Positions 1 through 7,715 of a stretch of DNA of 64,000 bases are shown in pieces. Every line of letters begins with the position of its first letter. The stretch's first letter is position 1. Origin of the DNA: Streptomyces huiliensis (GTDB lineage Bacteria > Actinomycetota > Actinomycetes > Streptomycetales > Streptomycetaceae); NCBI RefSeq assembly GCF_020037025.1, contig NZ_JAIQLH010000068.1, positions 1 through 64,000 of the forward strand. Direction: 5' to 3'. The notes beneath the pieces were generated by a model. The model was not told the origin of the DNA. It made no database searches and saw only the letters and a program-made list of their open reading frames with translations. A program made the translations under genes and the position numbers.

Positions 1-38
1 GCTTTTGGGGGCCCCGGTCCCGCCCTTTCACCGTTTCT

Positions 39-84
39 TGCGGGGGCAGGCCCCCGCACCCCCGCAACCGCGCTCCGCGCGGTT
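39..84. repeat. Two adjacent GC-rich hairpins (intergenic repeat, possible terminator)
   Basis: Arms TGCGGGGG (39-46) and CCCCCGCA (51-58) form one hairpin with a 4-nt loop. Arms AACCGCGC (66-73) and GCGCGGTT (77-84) form a second with a 3-nt loop. They lie just downstream of the minus-strand phosphotriesterase gene, so they could end its transcript. The surrounding text resembles a repeat seen in many Streptomyces intergenic regions, which is from memory. Nothing else was seen in bases 1-114. Confidence 0.5.
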
Positions 85-114
85 GTCCTCAAACGCCGGA
101 CGGGCTGGTGCGTG

Positions 115-1014
115 TCAGCCGCGCCGCAGCGCGAACGCCCGGCCCGGGTTGTGGACGAACAGCCCGGTGACGAAGTCCTCCCCGAACTCCCGTGCCAGGC
201 GCGGCCGGAGTACTCGCAGCAGGTAGGGCATGCCGGGCCCCCCGTCGACCGACCGGGCGGCGGCCGTCGTCGTGTCCCCGCCGAGGAGGAGCTGTCCCGC
301 GTGCCCGGCGTCGGCCAGGGCGGCCAGCTGGTCGAAGAGCCGCCAGTCGGTGGCGTGGTTGGCGCGTGACGGGCCGTCGAAGGCCAGGAAGGCCCCCGCC
401 CGGGCCGCCTCCCGCTGTACGCGGAGGTCGGGGCAGCGGCCCAGGTGGCCGAGGACGACGGCGGAGGGCGGCATGCCGAGCGTGCCGCACAGCAGGTCGA
501 GCACCTCCAGCGGCGCCGTGCCGAGCTCCAGGTGGACGGCCACGGCCGCGCCGGTCGCGTGGTGCGCCTCGGCGGCGGCGGTCATCGTGCGCCGGGCGTG
601 CTCGTCGAGGCCGTGGAACCCGCCGGCGACCTTGACCAGGCCGGCGCGGACCGGGACCGCGGTCAGGTCGGTCACGAACTTCGCCGCCAGCGCGTCCAGT
701 TCGGCGGGGGTCGGCGGCGGTGTGTAGTGCACCGCCTGGTGCATGCCGGTGGCCAGCACGACGTGGACACCCGTCGCGCGGGACGCCGCCACCACGTCGG
801 CCGACCGTCGTCCCATGCCGCGCGGCGTCCACTGCACCACCGTCCCGCCGCCCGCCGCGGCGAAGGCGCGCAGTTCGGCCTCCGCCGCCCGGGCGTCGTC
901 GAGTTCCCGGCCGGGCAGGAGGGGGCTGCGCAGGAAGAGGTGGTCGTGGGCGTCGACCGTGCCGAGCGCTTCCGCCGGGACGTCGCCGAGCACTGTCCGG
1001 ACGACGGCGGTCAC
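115..1014 (-). CDS. Phosphotriesterase/lactonase-like amidohydrolase
   Basis: A 299-residue TIM-barrel metal hydrolase of the phosphotriesterase (PTE) family, whose members hydrolyse phosphotriesters or lactones. The expected binuclear metal ligands are visible: HDH at residues 23-25, a Lys at 128 in VKVAGG for carbamylation, His161, His190 and Asp247 in LLLGGD. There is no signal peptide, so it should be cytosolic. The GTG start overlaps the stop of the upstream carboxymuconolactone-decarboxylase-like gene (GTGA), so the two are translationally coupled. Because its partner belongs to a lactone-processing family, a lactone substrate is more likely than an organophosphate; that is inference. 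It is probably regulated with its partner by the divergent CGNR protein. Confidence 0.8.
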   Translation of the reverse strand: MTAVVRTVLGDVPAEALGTVDAHDHLFLRSPLLPGRELDDARAAEAELRAFAAAGGGTVVQWTPRGMGRRSADVVAASRATGVHVVLATGMHQAVHYTPPPTPAELDALAAKFVTDLTAVPVRAGLVKVAGGFHGLDEHARRTMTAAAEAHHATGAAVAVHLELGTAPLEVLDLLCGTLGMPPSAVVLGHLGRCPDLRVQREAARAGAFLAFDGPSRANHATDWRLFDQLAALADAGHAGQLLLGGDTTTAAARSVDGGPGMPYLLRVLRPRLAREFGEDFVTGLFVHNPGRAFALRRG

Positions 1015-1460
1015 GCGGCCCCCTCCGTCGCGGTCGTCGCGGTCTCGTCGGCGCCGGTGGCCACCGTCAGCGCCGGCGCGGCGGCGCGCAGTCCGGCCAG
1101 CGCCTTCGGCACCCCGATGTAGGGGGCCAGGTGCACGAAGACCTCGACGATCTCCTCCTCCGTCAGCCCCACCCGCAGACCCGTGGTGACGTGCCCGGCC
1201 AGCTGCGGTTCCACGCCGCCCAGCGCGGTGAGCGCGGCCAGGTTGGCGATCTGCCGGTCGCGCAGGGACAGCCCGTCGCGCTGGTACGTACCGCCGAACA
1301 GACTGGTGACGATCCAGTCGGGGAAGCCGGGCGCCAACCGCTCCAGCCCGGGAAGCGTCGCCTCCCGCGTCCGTTCGTCCTGGAGCACCTCCAGCAGCCG
1401 GTACCCCGCGGCACGGTCGAACGCCGCGCCCCGCGGCTCCGTACCGATGTTCTCCGTCAT
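1011..1460 (-). CDS. Carboxymuconolactone decarboxylase family protein
   Basis: A 149-residue, all-helical CMD-family protein. The RDRQIANLAALTALGG helix and the later H...EEEIVEVFVHLAPYIGVPKA segment match the PcaC-type gamma-carboxymuconolactone decarboxylase fold. It has no cysteine at all, so it is not an AhpD-type CxxC peroxidase; a lactone decarboxylation or hydrolysis role is more likely. The start is chosen at an ATG with a GGGAGGAAAG ribosome site, rather than the longer upstream reading frame, which would run through the operator. It is the first gene of a two-gene operon with the PTE-like hydrolase. The exact substrate cannot be read from the sequence. Confidence 0.8.
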   Translation of the reverse strand: MTENIGTEPRGAAFDRAAGYRLLEVLQDERTREATLPGLERLAPGFPDWIVTSLFGGTYQRDGLSLRDRQIANLAALTALGGVEPQLAGHVTTGLRVGLTEEEIVEVFVHLAPYIGVPKALAGLRAAAPALTVATGADETATTATEGAA

Positions 1461-1485
1461 GTCTTTCCTCCCACCCCAGAACGTG

Positions 1486-1540
1486 TGTAACGGCTGAGCC
1501 GTTACATCGACGCGGTCAATGTAACGCATCAGCCGTTACG
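1486..1540. promoter_or_regulatory. Tandem palindromic operators between CMD and CGNR genes
   Basis: A perfect inverted repeat at 1486-1506 has arms TGTAACGGCT and AGCCGTTACA around one base. A second, imperfect copy at 1520-1540 has TGTAACGCAT and AGCCGTTACG. The centres are 34 bp apart. The pair fills the 88-bp gap between divergent genes, and the second copy ends 8 bp before the CGNR start codon. This placement fits an autoregulated repressor that controls both directions. Confidence 0.75.
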
Positions 1541-1548
1541 ATGGGGGC

Positions 1549-2112
1549 ATGCCCGCAGCAGAGCACCTGGAGTTCCGGTTCGACCTCGGCGCGACCTGGC
1601 TCGACTTCCTCGCGACCAAGGGACGGACGTTCGGCACGCGGCCGGTCGAACGCGTCGCCACAGCCGAGCGGCTGGTGGAGTGGTTCGCCCGCGTCGAACT
1701 CACCCCCGTCCGGCCCCCCGACGCGGCCGACGTCGTCCGGGTCCACGCCGTGCGGGAGACCCTGCGCCTCCTCGCCCTGCCCGTCGTCGAGGGCGGGACC
1801 CCGCCCGCCGGCGCGGTCGCCGAGACCGCCCGCTTCCTCGCGGAGCAGCCCGACCCCGTACGCCTCACCGTCACCGACCGGCTGCTCCGCGAGCCCCCCG
1901 CCGACACCGGCGCCGCCCTCGCCCGGATCGTCCGACAGGCGGTCGGCCACCTCACCGGCCCCGAGCGCGCCACGCTCGCCGTCTGCCCCGAACACGACTG
2001 CCGCGGCCTCTTCGCCAACCCCACCGGCCGCCGCCGCTGGTGCCCCGCGCCGGCCTGCGCCAGCCGGGGCCGCGTCCGCGCCCTCCGCGAACGCCGGCGC
2101 GCGGAGGCGTAG
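1549..2112 (+). CDS. ABATE-domain / CGNR zinc-finger transcriptional regulator
   Basis: A 187-residue putative regulator. The N-terminal part (EFRFDLGATWLDFLAT onward, about residues 8-130) matches the ABATE putative ligand-binding domain. The C-terminus (about 145-185) is a CGNR-type zinc finger with CPEHDC, an FANPTGRRRWC segment and a final C before an arginine-rich helix. The four zinc cysteines are present, although the eponymous CGNR is CASR here. It is transcribed away from the CMD/PTE operon, and two palindromes sit directly in front of the start. The start follows the second operator closely, so the mRNA may have a very short leader. It probably senses the substrate or product of the neighbouring lactone enzymes. 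Confidence 0.8.
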   Translation: MPAAEHLEFRFDLGATWLDFLATKGRTFGTRPVERVATAERLVEWFARVELTPVRPPDAADVVRVHAVRETLRLLALPVVEGGTPPAGAVAETARFLAEQPDPVRLTVTDRLLREPPADTGAALARIVRQAVGHLTGPERATLAVCPEHDCRGLFANPTGRRRWCPAPACASRGRVRALRERRRAEA

Positions 2113-2174
2113 AAGCAAGGGGGAAGGTGATCCACGTCGCGGCGGTCCCGGCGTTCCGCCCCTAGAGTCCGGCC

Positions 2175-2930
2175 ATGGACAGACATCTGACGTTCGAGCG
2201 CCTGCACAACTTCCGTGACCTGGGCGGCTATCCCACCCGGGACGGAGCCACCGTGCGCTGGGGGCGGCTGTACCGCTCCGACTCGCTGGGCAAGCTCGCC
2301 GGAGCGGACCTCGACCGCTTCCTCGCGCTGGGCGTCGGCACCGTCATCGACCTGCGATACCCCTGGGAGATCGACGCCGCCGGACGGGCGCCCGAGCACC
2401 CGTCGTACACCTGGCACAACCTCAGCGTCGAACACCGCCCCTACGACCAGGCCGCCCTCGGCCCGGACGTCGCCCCCGGCCCCTACCTCGCCGAGCGCTA
2501 CCTGGAGGTCGCCCACGACGGGGCCGCCGAACTGCGGCGCGCCCTCGACGTGATCGCCGGTGCGGGGGACGGACCGGAACCCGGGGCCGTGGTCTTCCAC
2601 TGCGCCTCCGGCAAGGACCGCACCGGACTGCTCGCCGCCCTCGTCCTGACCCTGCTCGACGTCGAACAGGACGTCGTCGTCGAGGACTTCACGCTCACCG
2701 AGCGCGCCACCGCGCGGCTCGTCGCCGACTGGCGGGCCGGCCACCCGGGACGCGAACTCGCCTGGCCCGCCTACGGCACGGCGCCCGCCGACGTGATGAG
2801 CCTGTTCCTGGACGGCCTCGCCCGGCGGCACGGGTCCGTGAGCGGGTACGCAGAGAAGGTGCTGGGCGTGGACGACGCCCTGGTCGCGGCCCTGCGGCGG
2901 AACCTGCTCGAACCGGTGCCGGTGGCGTAG
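2175..2930 (+). CDS. Tyrosine-protein phosphatase (Y_phosphatase3 type)
   Basis: A 251-residue cytosolic protein-tyrosine-phosphatase-like enzyme. It begins with the NFRDLGGY motif typical of bacterial DSP/PTP3 phosphatases. It carries an IDLRYPWE segment and the catalytic P-loop HCASGKDRT (HCx5R, around residue 145), in which Cys is the nucleophile and Arg binds phosphate. The GKDR variant in the loop is typical of the subgroup that includes lipid and phosphotyrosine phosphatases, so a phosphoinositide-like substrate cannot be excluded. It stands 62 bp after the CGNR gene on the same strand and could be read from the same promoter. No membrane or secretion signal is seen. Confidence 0.85.
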   Translation: MDRHLTFERLHNFRDLGGYPTRDGATVRWGRLYRSDSLGKLAGADLDRFLALGVGTVIDLRYPWEIDAAGRAPEHPSYTWHNLSVEHRPYDQAALGPDVAPGPYLAERYLEVAHDGAAELRRALDVIAGAGDGPEPGAVVFHCASGKDRTGLLAALVLTLLDVEQDVVVEDFTLTERATARLVADWRAGHPGRELAWPAYGTAPADVMSLFLDGLARRHGSVSGYAEKVLGVDDALVAALRRNLLEPVPVA

Positions 2931-2950
2931 GCGGCGCGGGGGCCGAGTGT

Positions 2951-3008
2951 CGCTCCGGCCCCCGTACCGATCGCTCCGGCCCCCGTACCGATCGCCCCGG
3001 CCCCCGTC
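2951..3008. repeat. 21-bp tandem repeat, 2.8 copies
   Basis: Two identical 21-bp units at 2951-2971 and 2972-2992 begin CGCTCCGGCC and end GTACCGAT. A third, partial and slightly changed copy runs to the stop codon of the TerD-like gene. They fill the gap between two convergent genes. No hairpin is obvious. Confidence 0.8.
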
Positions 3009-3831
3009 ACGGCCGCTTGTGCCCCCGCGCCCACCGCATCCCCCACCCGTACAACCGGTCCAGATCCGACTGGAACCCGTACACGTACGTCGCCTCCCGA
3101 CGCACCGTCAGATGCCCCTGCCGGTTCTCGATCAGCGCCACGGCGCAGGACCGCGCCTGCGGCACCCGCTCCCTCAGCTCCACGGCGAACTGGTGCCCGT
3201 CCGGCAGGTAGAACGTGAGCACGCTGTCCACCCGTCCGAACACGGGCGTGCAGTCGTAGTTGTAGACGAAGACCAGCATCCGCCGGAACTCGTCCCGCTT
3301 GTCCAGGTTGATGTACAGCGTCTCGCCCATCGGGCCGCCGAACCGGCTGTCCGCGCTGAGCGAGATGTACGGCGGCCGGTACAGGTCGCCGTGGAAGCCG
3401 CCCAGCGGCTGCACCACGCCCTTGGTGCCGTCGGTGAGTTCGTAGAGGCAGGCCAGGTCGAGGTCGGCGGAGACCACGGCCGGCCCGTGCACCTGCACCG
3501 AGGCGCCCAGCGGCGCGAACAGGCTGCGCAGCAGCCCCGACGGCCCGTCCCCGCCCGGACCGGTGTGCATGCTCCAGGTGAGGTTGACGCGGAGGGTGCC
3601 CCCGGTCGTCCCGTGGTGGGTGAGCCAGTCGGTGGGGTGGGCCTTCGAGAGGCGCTTGTGGTGCGGCGCGGCCCACTCGAACGCGTGCCGCGCCTCCTCG
3701 CGGCGGAGCGCGCCGCCGCGCAGGTAGGCCCATAGGCTGCCGTCCTCCTCCGCGGACGAGGCGTTCCTCCGGGCGGACGGGTCCTTGCCGTCCGACGGCG
3801 GGCGGCGGAACCGGTGCGGACGTGGGCGCAT
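3007..3831 (-). CDS. TerD/TerA-like tellurium-resistance family protein
   Basis: A 274-residue protein. Its central and C-terminal parts look like a TerD-type beta-sandwich: VSADLDLACLYELTDG, the LGGFHGDLYRPPYISLSADSR region, and GETLYINLDKRDEFRRMLVFVYNY. The acidic DLDLACLYEL stretch corresponds to the calcium-binding part of TerD proteins. The N-terminal 60 residues are basic and charged, with no signal peptide. The start is the ATG at 3829-3831; the upstream reading frame has no better ribosome site. Streptomyces carry many TerD-family paralogues whose roles in stress response and differentiation are poorly known, and no tellurite role should be assumed. Confidence 0.75.
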   Translation of the reverse strand: MRPRPHRFRRPPSDGKDPSARRNASSAEEDGSLWAYLRGGALRREEARHAFEWAAPHHKRLSKAHPTDWLTHHGTTGGTLRVNLTWSMHTGPGGDGPSGLLRSLFAPLGASVQVHGPAVVSADLDLACLYELTDGTKGVVQPLGGFHGDLYRPPYISLSADSRFGGPMGETLYINLDKRDEFRRMLVFVYNYDCTPVFGRVDSVLTFYLPDGHQFAVELRERVPQARSCAVALIENRQGHLTVRREATYVYGFQSDLDRLYGWGMRWARGHKRP

Positions 3832-3980
3832 GGCTGACGTACTCCCTCTCGGCGTCGCTCGGTACGCGCGCCCGCTCGCGGGCACGCACCCTGAGCAACG
3901 CGGGAGGGCCGCCGGGGGACATGGGCGGCCCGCGACCGACCGGTCCGCGCGCCGGCCGCCGGCCTGCCGTCACCCCGCCG

Positions 3981-4640
3981 TCAGCCGGAACTCCGCAGCG
4001 CCGCAGCGGCCTTGGACCAGTTCCCGCGCAGGTTCGCGAGGTACGAACCGGCTTGCGACCCCGGCTTGACGCCCCGGGCGAACGCCGCCATGTTCCCCGC
4101 GCCCGCGTTGTACCCGAGGGCCATCAGCTCCTCCTTGGTGTACGACCCCGGCCAGGAACCCGGCAGTTGCACGGCCAGGTCCCGCAGGTGCCAGGACTCC
4201 GCCCGGATGGCGAGCGCGGGGTCGTCCGGCAGATCGAACCAGCTGCGGTTCGCGAAGGGGCGCCCGCGCTTGGTCTCGTCGTAGGCCGCCCGGTGCATGT
4301 TGGCCACCCCGAACGCGGAGTCCGGCTTCATCCTCTGCCAGGACTTCTCGAACTCCGGGTCGTGCGGCTTGTACGCCTCGTTGTAGAGGATCGCCATCAC
4401 CAGCTGCGCGCTGACGCCCGCCTCCTTGGCGTACCGCTTCACCTCGGGGGCGTAGCGGGCGGGGTCCTGGTCGCCGTCCGGCTTCTCCGGGGACTTCTGG
4501 TCGATCGGGGTGGCCTTCGGCGACGGGCGGCCCTGGGACTTGCCGTCGTCCTTGCCGCCGCACGCGGTGGCCCCACCGGCGACGGCCGCCAGCACGACCA
4601 GCGCGGCCAACGACGGCCGGAGCCTGCGGTGCTTCCTCAC
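3981..4640 (-). CDS. Lytic-transglycosylase-like lipoprotein
   Basis: A 219-residue exported lipoprotein. A basic start (VRKHRRLRPS), a hydrophobic core and the lipobox-like GGATAC predict lipidation at Cys27. The C-terminal half carries SLT-like motifs: ILYNEAY with the presumed catalytic Glu, SAFGVANMH, and GYNAGAGNMAAF, the counterpart of the AYNxG motif. It should cleave peptidoglycan glycan strands at the outer membrane face. The start chosen is GTG at 4638-4640 because AGGAGGAA lies just upstream. The upstream ATG at 4677-4679 is in frame but lacks such a site and would weaken the signal peptide. It is divergent from the Mut7-C gene. Confidence 0.8.
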   Translation of the reverse strand: MRKHRRLRPSLAALVVLAAVAGGATACGGKDDGKSQGRPSPKATPIDQKSPEKPDGDQDPARYAPEVKRYAKEAGVSAQLVMAILYNEAYKPHDPEFEKSWQRMKPDSAFGVANMHRAAYDETKRGRPFANRSWFDLPDDPALAIRAESWHLRDLAVQLPGSWPGSYTKEELMALGYNAGAGNMAAFARGVKPGSQAGSYLANLRGNWSKAAAALRSSG

Positions 4641-4755
4641 GTTCTTCCTCCTGACGCGTCGCTGCGGGGCCCTCGCCATGACCGTACACAGCCCGCCGGA
4701 CGGGTGCGGCGGGACACCCGGCGGGGGCGGACGCGGCCCATGGCATGCTGAAGCC

Positions 4756-5523
4756 GTGAACCGACCCGAGATCACCGTGACCTTCGCCCCCGAACTGCGG
4801 CTCTTCGTCCCCGCCGAACGCCGGGCCGAGCGGATGACCGTCGTCACCGACGGATCGTCGTCGCTCGGGCATGTGATCGAGTCGCTGGGCATGCCCCTCA
4901 CCGAGGCCGGCCGGCTGCTCGTCGACGGCCGCGAGGTGCCCGTGTCCCACGTGCCGGGAGCGGGCGAGACGGTGGAGGTACGGGCGGTCGAGCGCCCGCA
5001 GCGGGTCCCCGGCGCGCCGCTGCGCTTCCTGCTGGACGTCCACCTCGGCACGCTCGCCCGGCGGCTGCGGCTGCTCGGCGTCGACGCCGCCTACGAGAGC
5101 GAGGACATCGGCGACCCGGCGCTCGCCGCCCGCTCCGCGGCCGAGCGCCGCGTGATGCTCTCCCGCGACCGCGGCCTGCTGCGCCGCAGGGAGCTCTGGG
5201 CCGGCGCCTACGTCTACAGCGACCGGCCCGACGACCAGCTGCGCGACGTCCTCGGCCGGTTCGCCCCGCCCCTCGCGCCGTGGACGCGCTGCACCGCCTG
5301 CAACGGGGAGCTGCGCGACGCCGACAAGGACTCCGTCGGCGAGCTCCTGGAGCACGGCACGCGCCGTACGTACGACGTCTTCGCGCAGTGCGCCGCCTGC
5401 GAGCGCGTGTACTGGCGCGGCGCGCACCACGCGCGGCTGGAGGCGATCGTGCAGGAGGCGCTGCGGGAGTTCGGCGGGGCCGAGGGGGTCGGACGCGAGG
5501 CGGGTTCGCTCACGGCAGGGTGA
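4756..5523 (+). CDS. Mut7-C RNase domain protein with ubiquitin-like N-terminus
   Basis: A 255-residue protein. Residues 1-80 form a Mut7-C ubiquitin-like (beta-grasp) domain. From about residue 90, FLLDVHLGTLARRLRLLGVDA begins a PIN-like Mut7-C domain with the conserved acidic residues in the LDV, ESEDIGD and LSRDRGLL segments. The C-terminus holds a zinc ribbon with CTAC and CAAC pairs. The family is predicted to be RNases; no substrate is known. The GTG start at 4756 was chosen because the longer upstream frame would overlap the divergent lipoprotein promoter and has unlike composition. It is convergent with the methionine aminopeptidase gene (20 bp between the stops). Confidence 0.8.
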   Translation: MNRPEITVTFAPELRLFVPAERRAERMTVVTDGSSSLGHVIESLGMPLTEAGRLLVDGREVPVSHVPGAGETVEVRAVERPQRVPGAPLRFLLDVHLGTLARRLRLLGVDAAYESEDIGDPALAARSAAERRVMLSRDRGLLRRRELWAGAYVYSDRPDDQLRDVLGRFAPPLAPWTRCTACNGELRDADKDSVGELLEHGTRRTYDVFAQCAACERVYWRGAHHARLEAIVQEALREFGGAEGVGREAGSLTAG

Positions 5524-5543
5524 GGGTCACGGCAGGGCGAGGA

Positions 5544-6311
5544 TCACGGCAGGGTGAGGATCCGCGGGCCGTCGTCCGTGACGGCCACGGTGTGCTCGAT
5601 GTGCGCCGCCCGGCTGCCGTCGGCGGTCACCAGCGTCCACCCGTCCTCGGCGGTGCGGTAGGCGTCGCCGCCGCCGGCCATCAGCATCGGCTCGATCGCG
5701 AGCACCAGCCCGTGCCGCAGCGGGTAACCCCGGCCGGGACGGCCGCGGTTGGGCACGTGCGGGTCCTCGTGCATCTGCCGGCCGATGCCGTGGCCGCCGA
5801 AGTCGGCCGGCATGCCGCAGCGCGCCTTCGCCGCGACCCTGCCGACCGCGTGTGAGATGTCGCCCATGCGGTTGCCGGCCAGCGCGGCGGCGATGCCGGC
5901 GTCCAGCGCCTCCCGGGTTCGGGCGATGAGCTCGGTGTCGGCCGGCCGGGCCGTCCCGACGGTGAAGCTGACCGCCGCGTCGCCCGTCCACCCGTCGAGC
6001 CGGGCGCCGCAGTCGACGCTGAGCAGGTCGCCGTCGCGCAGCCGGTAGCCGGTGGGTATGCCGTGCACCACCGCGTCGTTGACGGATGTGCAGATCACTC
6101 CGGGGAACGGCACGGGCGCGAAGGACGGCCGGTAGCCGAGGAACGGCGACTCGGCACCCGCCGTCGCGAGGACCTCGCGGGCCACCTCGTCCAGCTCCCG
6201 CAGGCTCACCCTGACGGCCGCCGCCTCCCGTACGGCGGCCAGCGCGTGGGCCACCACCCGGCCCGCCTCGCGCATCGCCGCCAGCTCGCCGTCACTCTTG
6301 ATCTCGACCAT
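5544..6311 (-). CDS. map: Type I methionine aminopeptidase
   Basis: A 255-residue cytosolic metalloprotease that removes the initiator methionine from nascent proteins. All five metal ligands are visible: the two Asp in VDCGARLDGWTGD, His in GHGIG, Glu in LAIEPML, and Glu in HIEHTVAV. The length is typical of short type I enzymes without an N-terminal zinc finger. The start ATG has a GGAGGA site 4-6 nt upstream. It lies outside the ribosomal-protein operon where the housekeeping map usually sits, so it is probably one of the extra Streptomyces paralogues. It diverges from a small XRE regulator across a four-copy 14-bp repeat, which suggests dedicated control. Confidence 0.9.
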   Translation of the reverse strand: MVEIKSDGELAAMREAGRVVAHALAAVREAAAVRVSLRELDEVAREVLATAGAESPFLGYRPSFAPVPFPGVICTSVNDAVVHGIPTGYRLRDGDLLSVDCGARLDGWTGDAAVSFTVGTARPADTELIARTREALDAGIAAALAGNRMGDISHAVGRVAAKARCGMPADFGGHGIGRQMHEDPHVPNRGRPGRGYPLRHGLVLAIEPMLMAGGGDAYRTAEDGWTLVTADGSRAAHIEHTVAVTDDGPRILTLP

Positions 6312-6357
6312 GTCCTCCGACGCTCCCCTCGTCCGACCCGACCGTCCGGTCTCGTGC

Positions 6358-6413
6358 CGGTATTGGTATCCCGGTATTTGTATCACGGTATAGATATCAC
6401 GGTATTAGTATCG
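6358..6413. promoter_or_regulatory. Four contiguous 14-bp repeats (operator array)
   Basis: Exact 14-bp period: 6358-6371, 6372-6385, 6386-6399 and 6400-6413. Every copy reads CGGTAT, then two to three variable bases, then TATC, giving eight TAT triplets at alternating 6- and 8-bp steps. The array is unusually AT-rich for this genome. It ends 4 bp before the XRE start codon and lies 46 bp upstream of map. It probably binds the adjacent XRE protein in several copies and may contain both promoters. Confidence 0.75.
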
Positions 6414-6417
6414 GGGC

Positions 6418-6705
6418 ATGGTGAGAACTCCTCTGACCCCCTGGGAACGGCGCCGCGGCGAGATCTTCGGCGCCCTGGTGCGGCAGGCCCGGGGCGAACG
6501 CAGCATGGTGGAGGTCGCCGCGGCGGCCGGCGTCTCCGCGGAGACCCTGCGCAAGATCGAGACGGGCCGGGCGCCGACCCCGGCCTTCTTCACGGTGGCG
6601 GCGCTGGCCGGCGCTCTCGGCGTCTCCCTGGACGCGCTGGCCGCGGCGTCGGTGCCGGACGAGGGGGCGGAGGGGGTGGCCGGCGGGGCGGCGCTGTCGG
6701 CGTAG
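6418..6705 (+). CDS. XRE-family helix-turn-helix regulator
   Basis: A 95-residue protein that is essentially one HTH_3/XRE domain. GALVRQARGERSMVEVAAAAGVSAETLRKIETGRAPTPAFFTVAALAGALGVSLDAL shows the Cro/C1 arrangement, with the recognition helix around SAETLRKIE. The remaining 20 residues are small and acidic. The ATG start follows directly on the 14-bp repeat array, leaving almost no room for a leader, so translation may be leaderless. It is divergent from map, and the likely role is autoregulated control of the methionine aminopeptidase. Confidence 0.85.
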   Translation: MVRTPLTPWERRRGEIFGALVRQARGERSMVEVAAAAGVSAETLRKIETGRAPTPAFFTVAALAGALGVSLDALAAASVPDEGAEGVAGGAALSA

Positions 6706-6723
6706 GGTTCGCACCCCTGTGTA

Positions 6724-6768
6724 CACCGAGGCGCCCCCGGCGCGGTGGGTGCCGGGAGCGCCTCGGTG
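6724..6768. terminator. Bidirectional hairpin terminator between XRE gene and rplY
   Basis: An 11-bp perfect stem (CACCGAGGCGC at 6724-6734, GCGCCTCGGTG at 6758-6768) is extended by an inner CCCCGGC/GCCGGGA pairing. It sits between two convergent genes and has no U tract, as is common in Streptomyces. Confidence 0.8.
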
Positions 6769-6783
6769 GATGGGGTGGCCGGC

Positions 6784-7431
6784 TCAGGACTCCTCGGCCG
6801 GAGCCGCGGCCTCTTCCTCCGCCGCCTCGGCGGGCGCCCCCTCCGCACCCTCCGCCTCTTCCTCTGCCTCCTCCTCGGGCAGCGCCTCGGTCTGCGCGGC
6901 GACGACCTGGAGGATGGCGGTGCTCTCGTCGACGGCCAGCGTCGTGCCGCGCGGCAGCTCCACGTCCCCCGCCCGGACCGTGTGCCCGGCCTCCAGGCCC
7001 TCGATCGACACCGTGAACCCCTCCGGGATGTGCGTGGCCTCCGCCTCCACGGGCAGTGCGTTGAGCATGTGCTCCAGCAGGTTGCCGCCGGGGGCCAGCT
7101 CGCCCTCCGTGTGCACGGGCACCTCGACGGTGACCTTCTCGCCCTTCTTGACGGCCAGGAAGTCCGCGTGGACGAGGAAGCCCTTCAGCGGGTCCCGCTG
7201 CACCTCCTTGGGGATCACCAACTCGCCGCCCTTGCCGCCGAGTTGCAGGCGCAGCAGCACGTTCGGTGTCTTCAGCGCCATCATCAGGGCGTGCCCGTCG
7301 AGCGTCACGTGCTTCGGTTCGGCGCCGTGGCCGTAGATGACCCCCGGTACCTTGTCGTCCCGACGGATGCGACGGGCGGCGCCCTTGCCGAAATCGGTGC
7401 GCGTTTCGGCGGCCAGCTTGACCTCGGCCAT
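6784..7431 (-). CDS. rplY: 50S ribosomal protein bL25 (CTC form)
   Basis: A 215-residue two-domain L25/CTC protein. Residues 1-95 are the 5S rRNA-binding domain (MAEVKLAAETRTDFGKGAARRIRR...VPGVIYGHG). Residues about 100-185 form the TL5/CTC beta domain (VTVEVPVHTEGELAPGG). An acidic Glu/Ala tail ends in EES. The start has a GAGGAGAG site. In many actinobacteria rplY sits between prs and pth; neither is seen here, so this may be a relocated gene or a paralogue. It faces the XRE gene across a strong bidirectional terminator. Confidence 0.9.
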   Translation of the reverse strand: MAEVKLAAETRTDFGKGAARRIRRDDKVPGVIYGHGAEPKHVTLDGHALMMALKTPNVLLRLQLGGKGGELVIPKEVQRDPLKGFLVHADFLAVKKGEKVTVEVPVHTEGELAPGGNLLEHMLNALPVEAEATHIPEGFTVSIEGLEAGHTVRAGDVELPRGTTLAVDESTAILQVVAAQTEALPEEEAEEEAEGAEGAPAEAAEEEAAAPAEES

Positions 7432-7622
7432 GACTGCTCTCCTCGTGTGTCGTCGTCTCGGGACCGTCCGGTGAGCGTCCCGGTGAGCGTCACCCGGACT
7501 CCGGCGGACCCGGTACGAAGAGAGCGCGACGGGACGGGATCGCCGCACCCCATGAGTACGGCCTCCCTCGCCGAGCGACGCGCGGCGAGTGTACCCAGCG
7601 GCGGAGGCGGATCGTCCGCTTT

Positions 7623-7640
7623 GTGCGCCGGATGGCGCAC
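7623..7640. terminator. Short hairpin downstream of the PatB-like gene
   Basis: Stem GTGCGCC (7623-7629) and GGCGCAC (7634-7640) with a GGAT loop. It lies 75 bp beyond the stop of the PatB-like gene and about 190 bp before rplY, so it could separate the two minus-strand units. Confidence 0.4.
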
Positions 7641-7715
7641 GGCGGCGGGGCGCGACCGTCGCCTCGTCAGCCCACGGGCCCCGGCCGTCCTGTCAGCCCA
7701 CCGCGTCCCGCCATG

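Noticed and set aside
3007..3831. Tellurite resistance determinant
   Set aside because: Only one TerD-like protein is present with no TerB/C/Z neighbours; the family name is not a function here.
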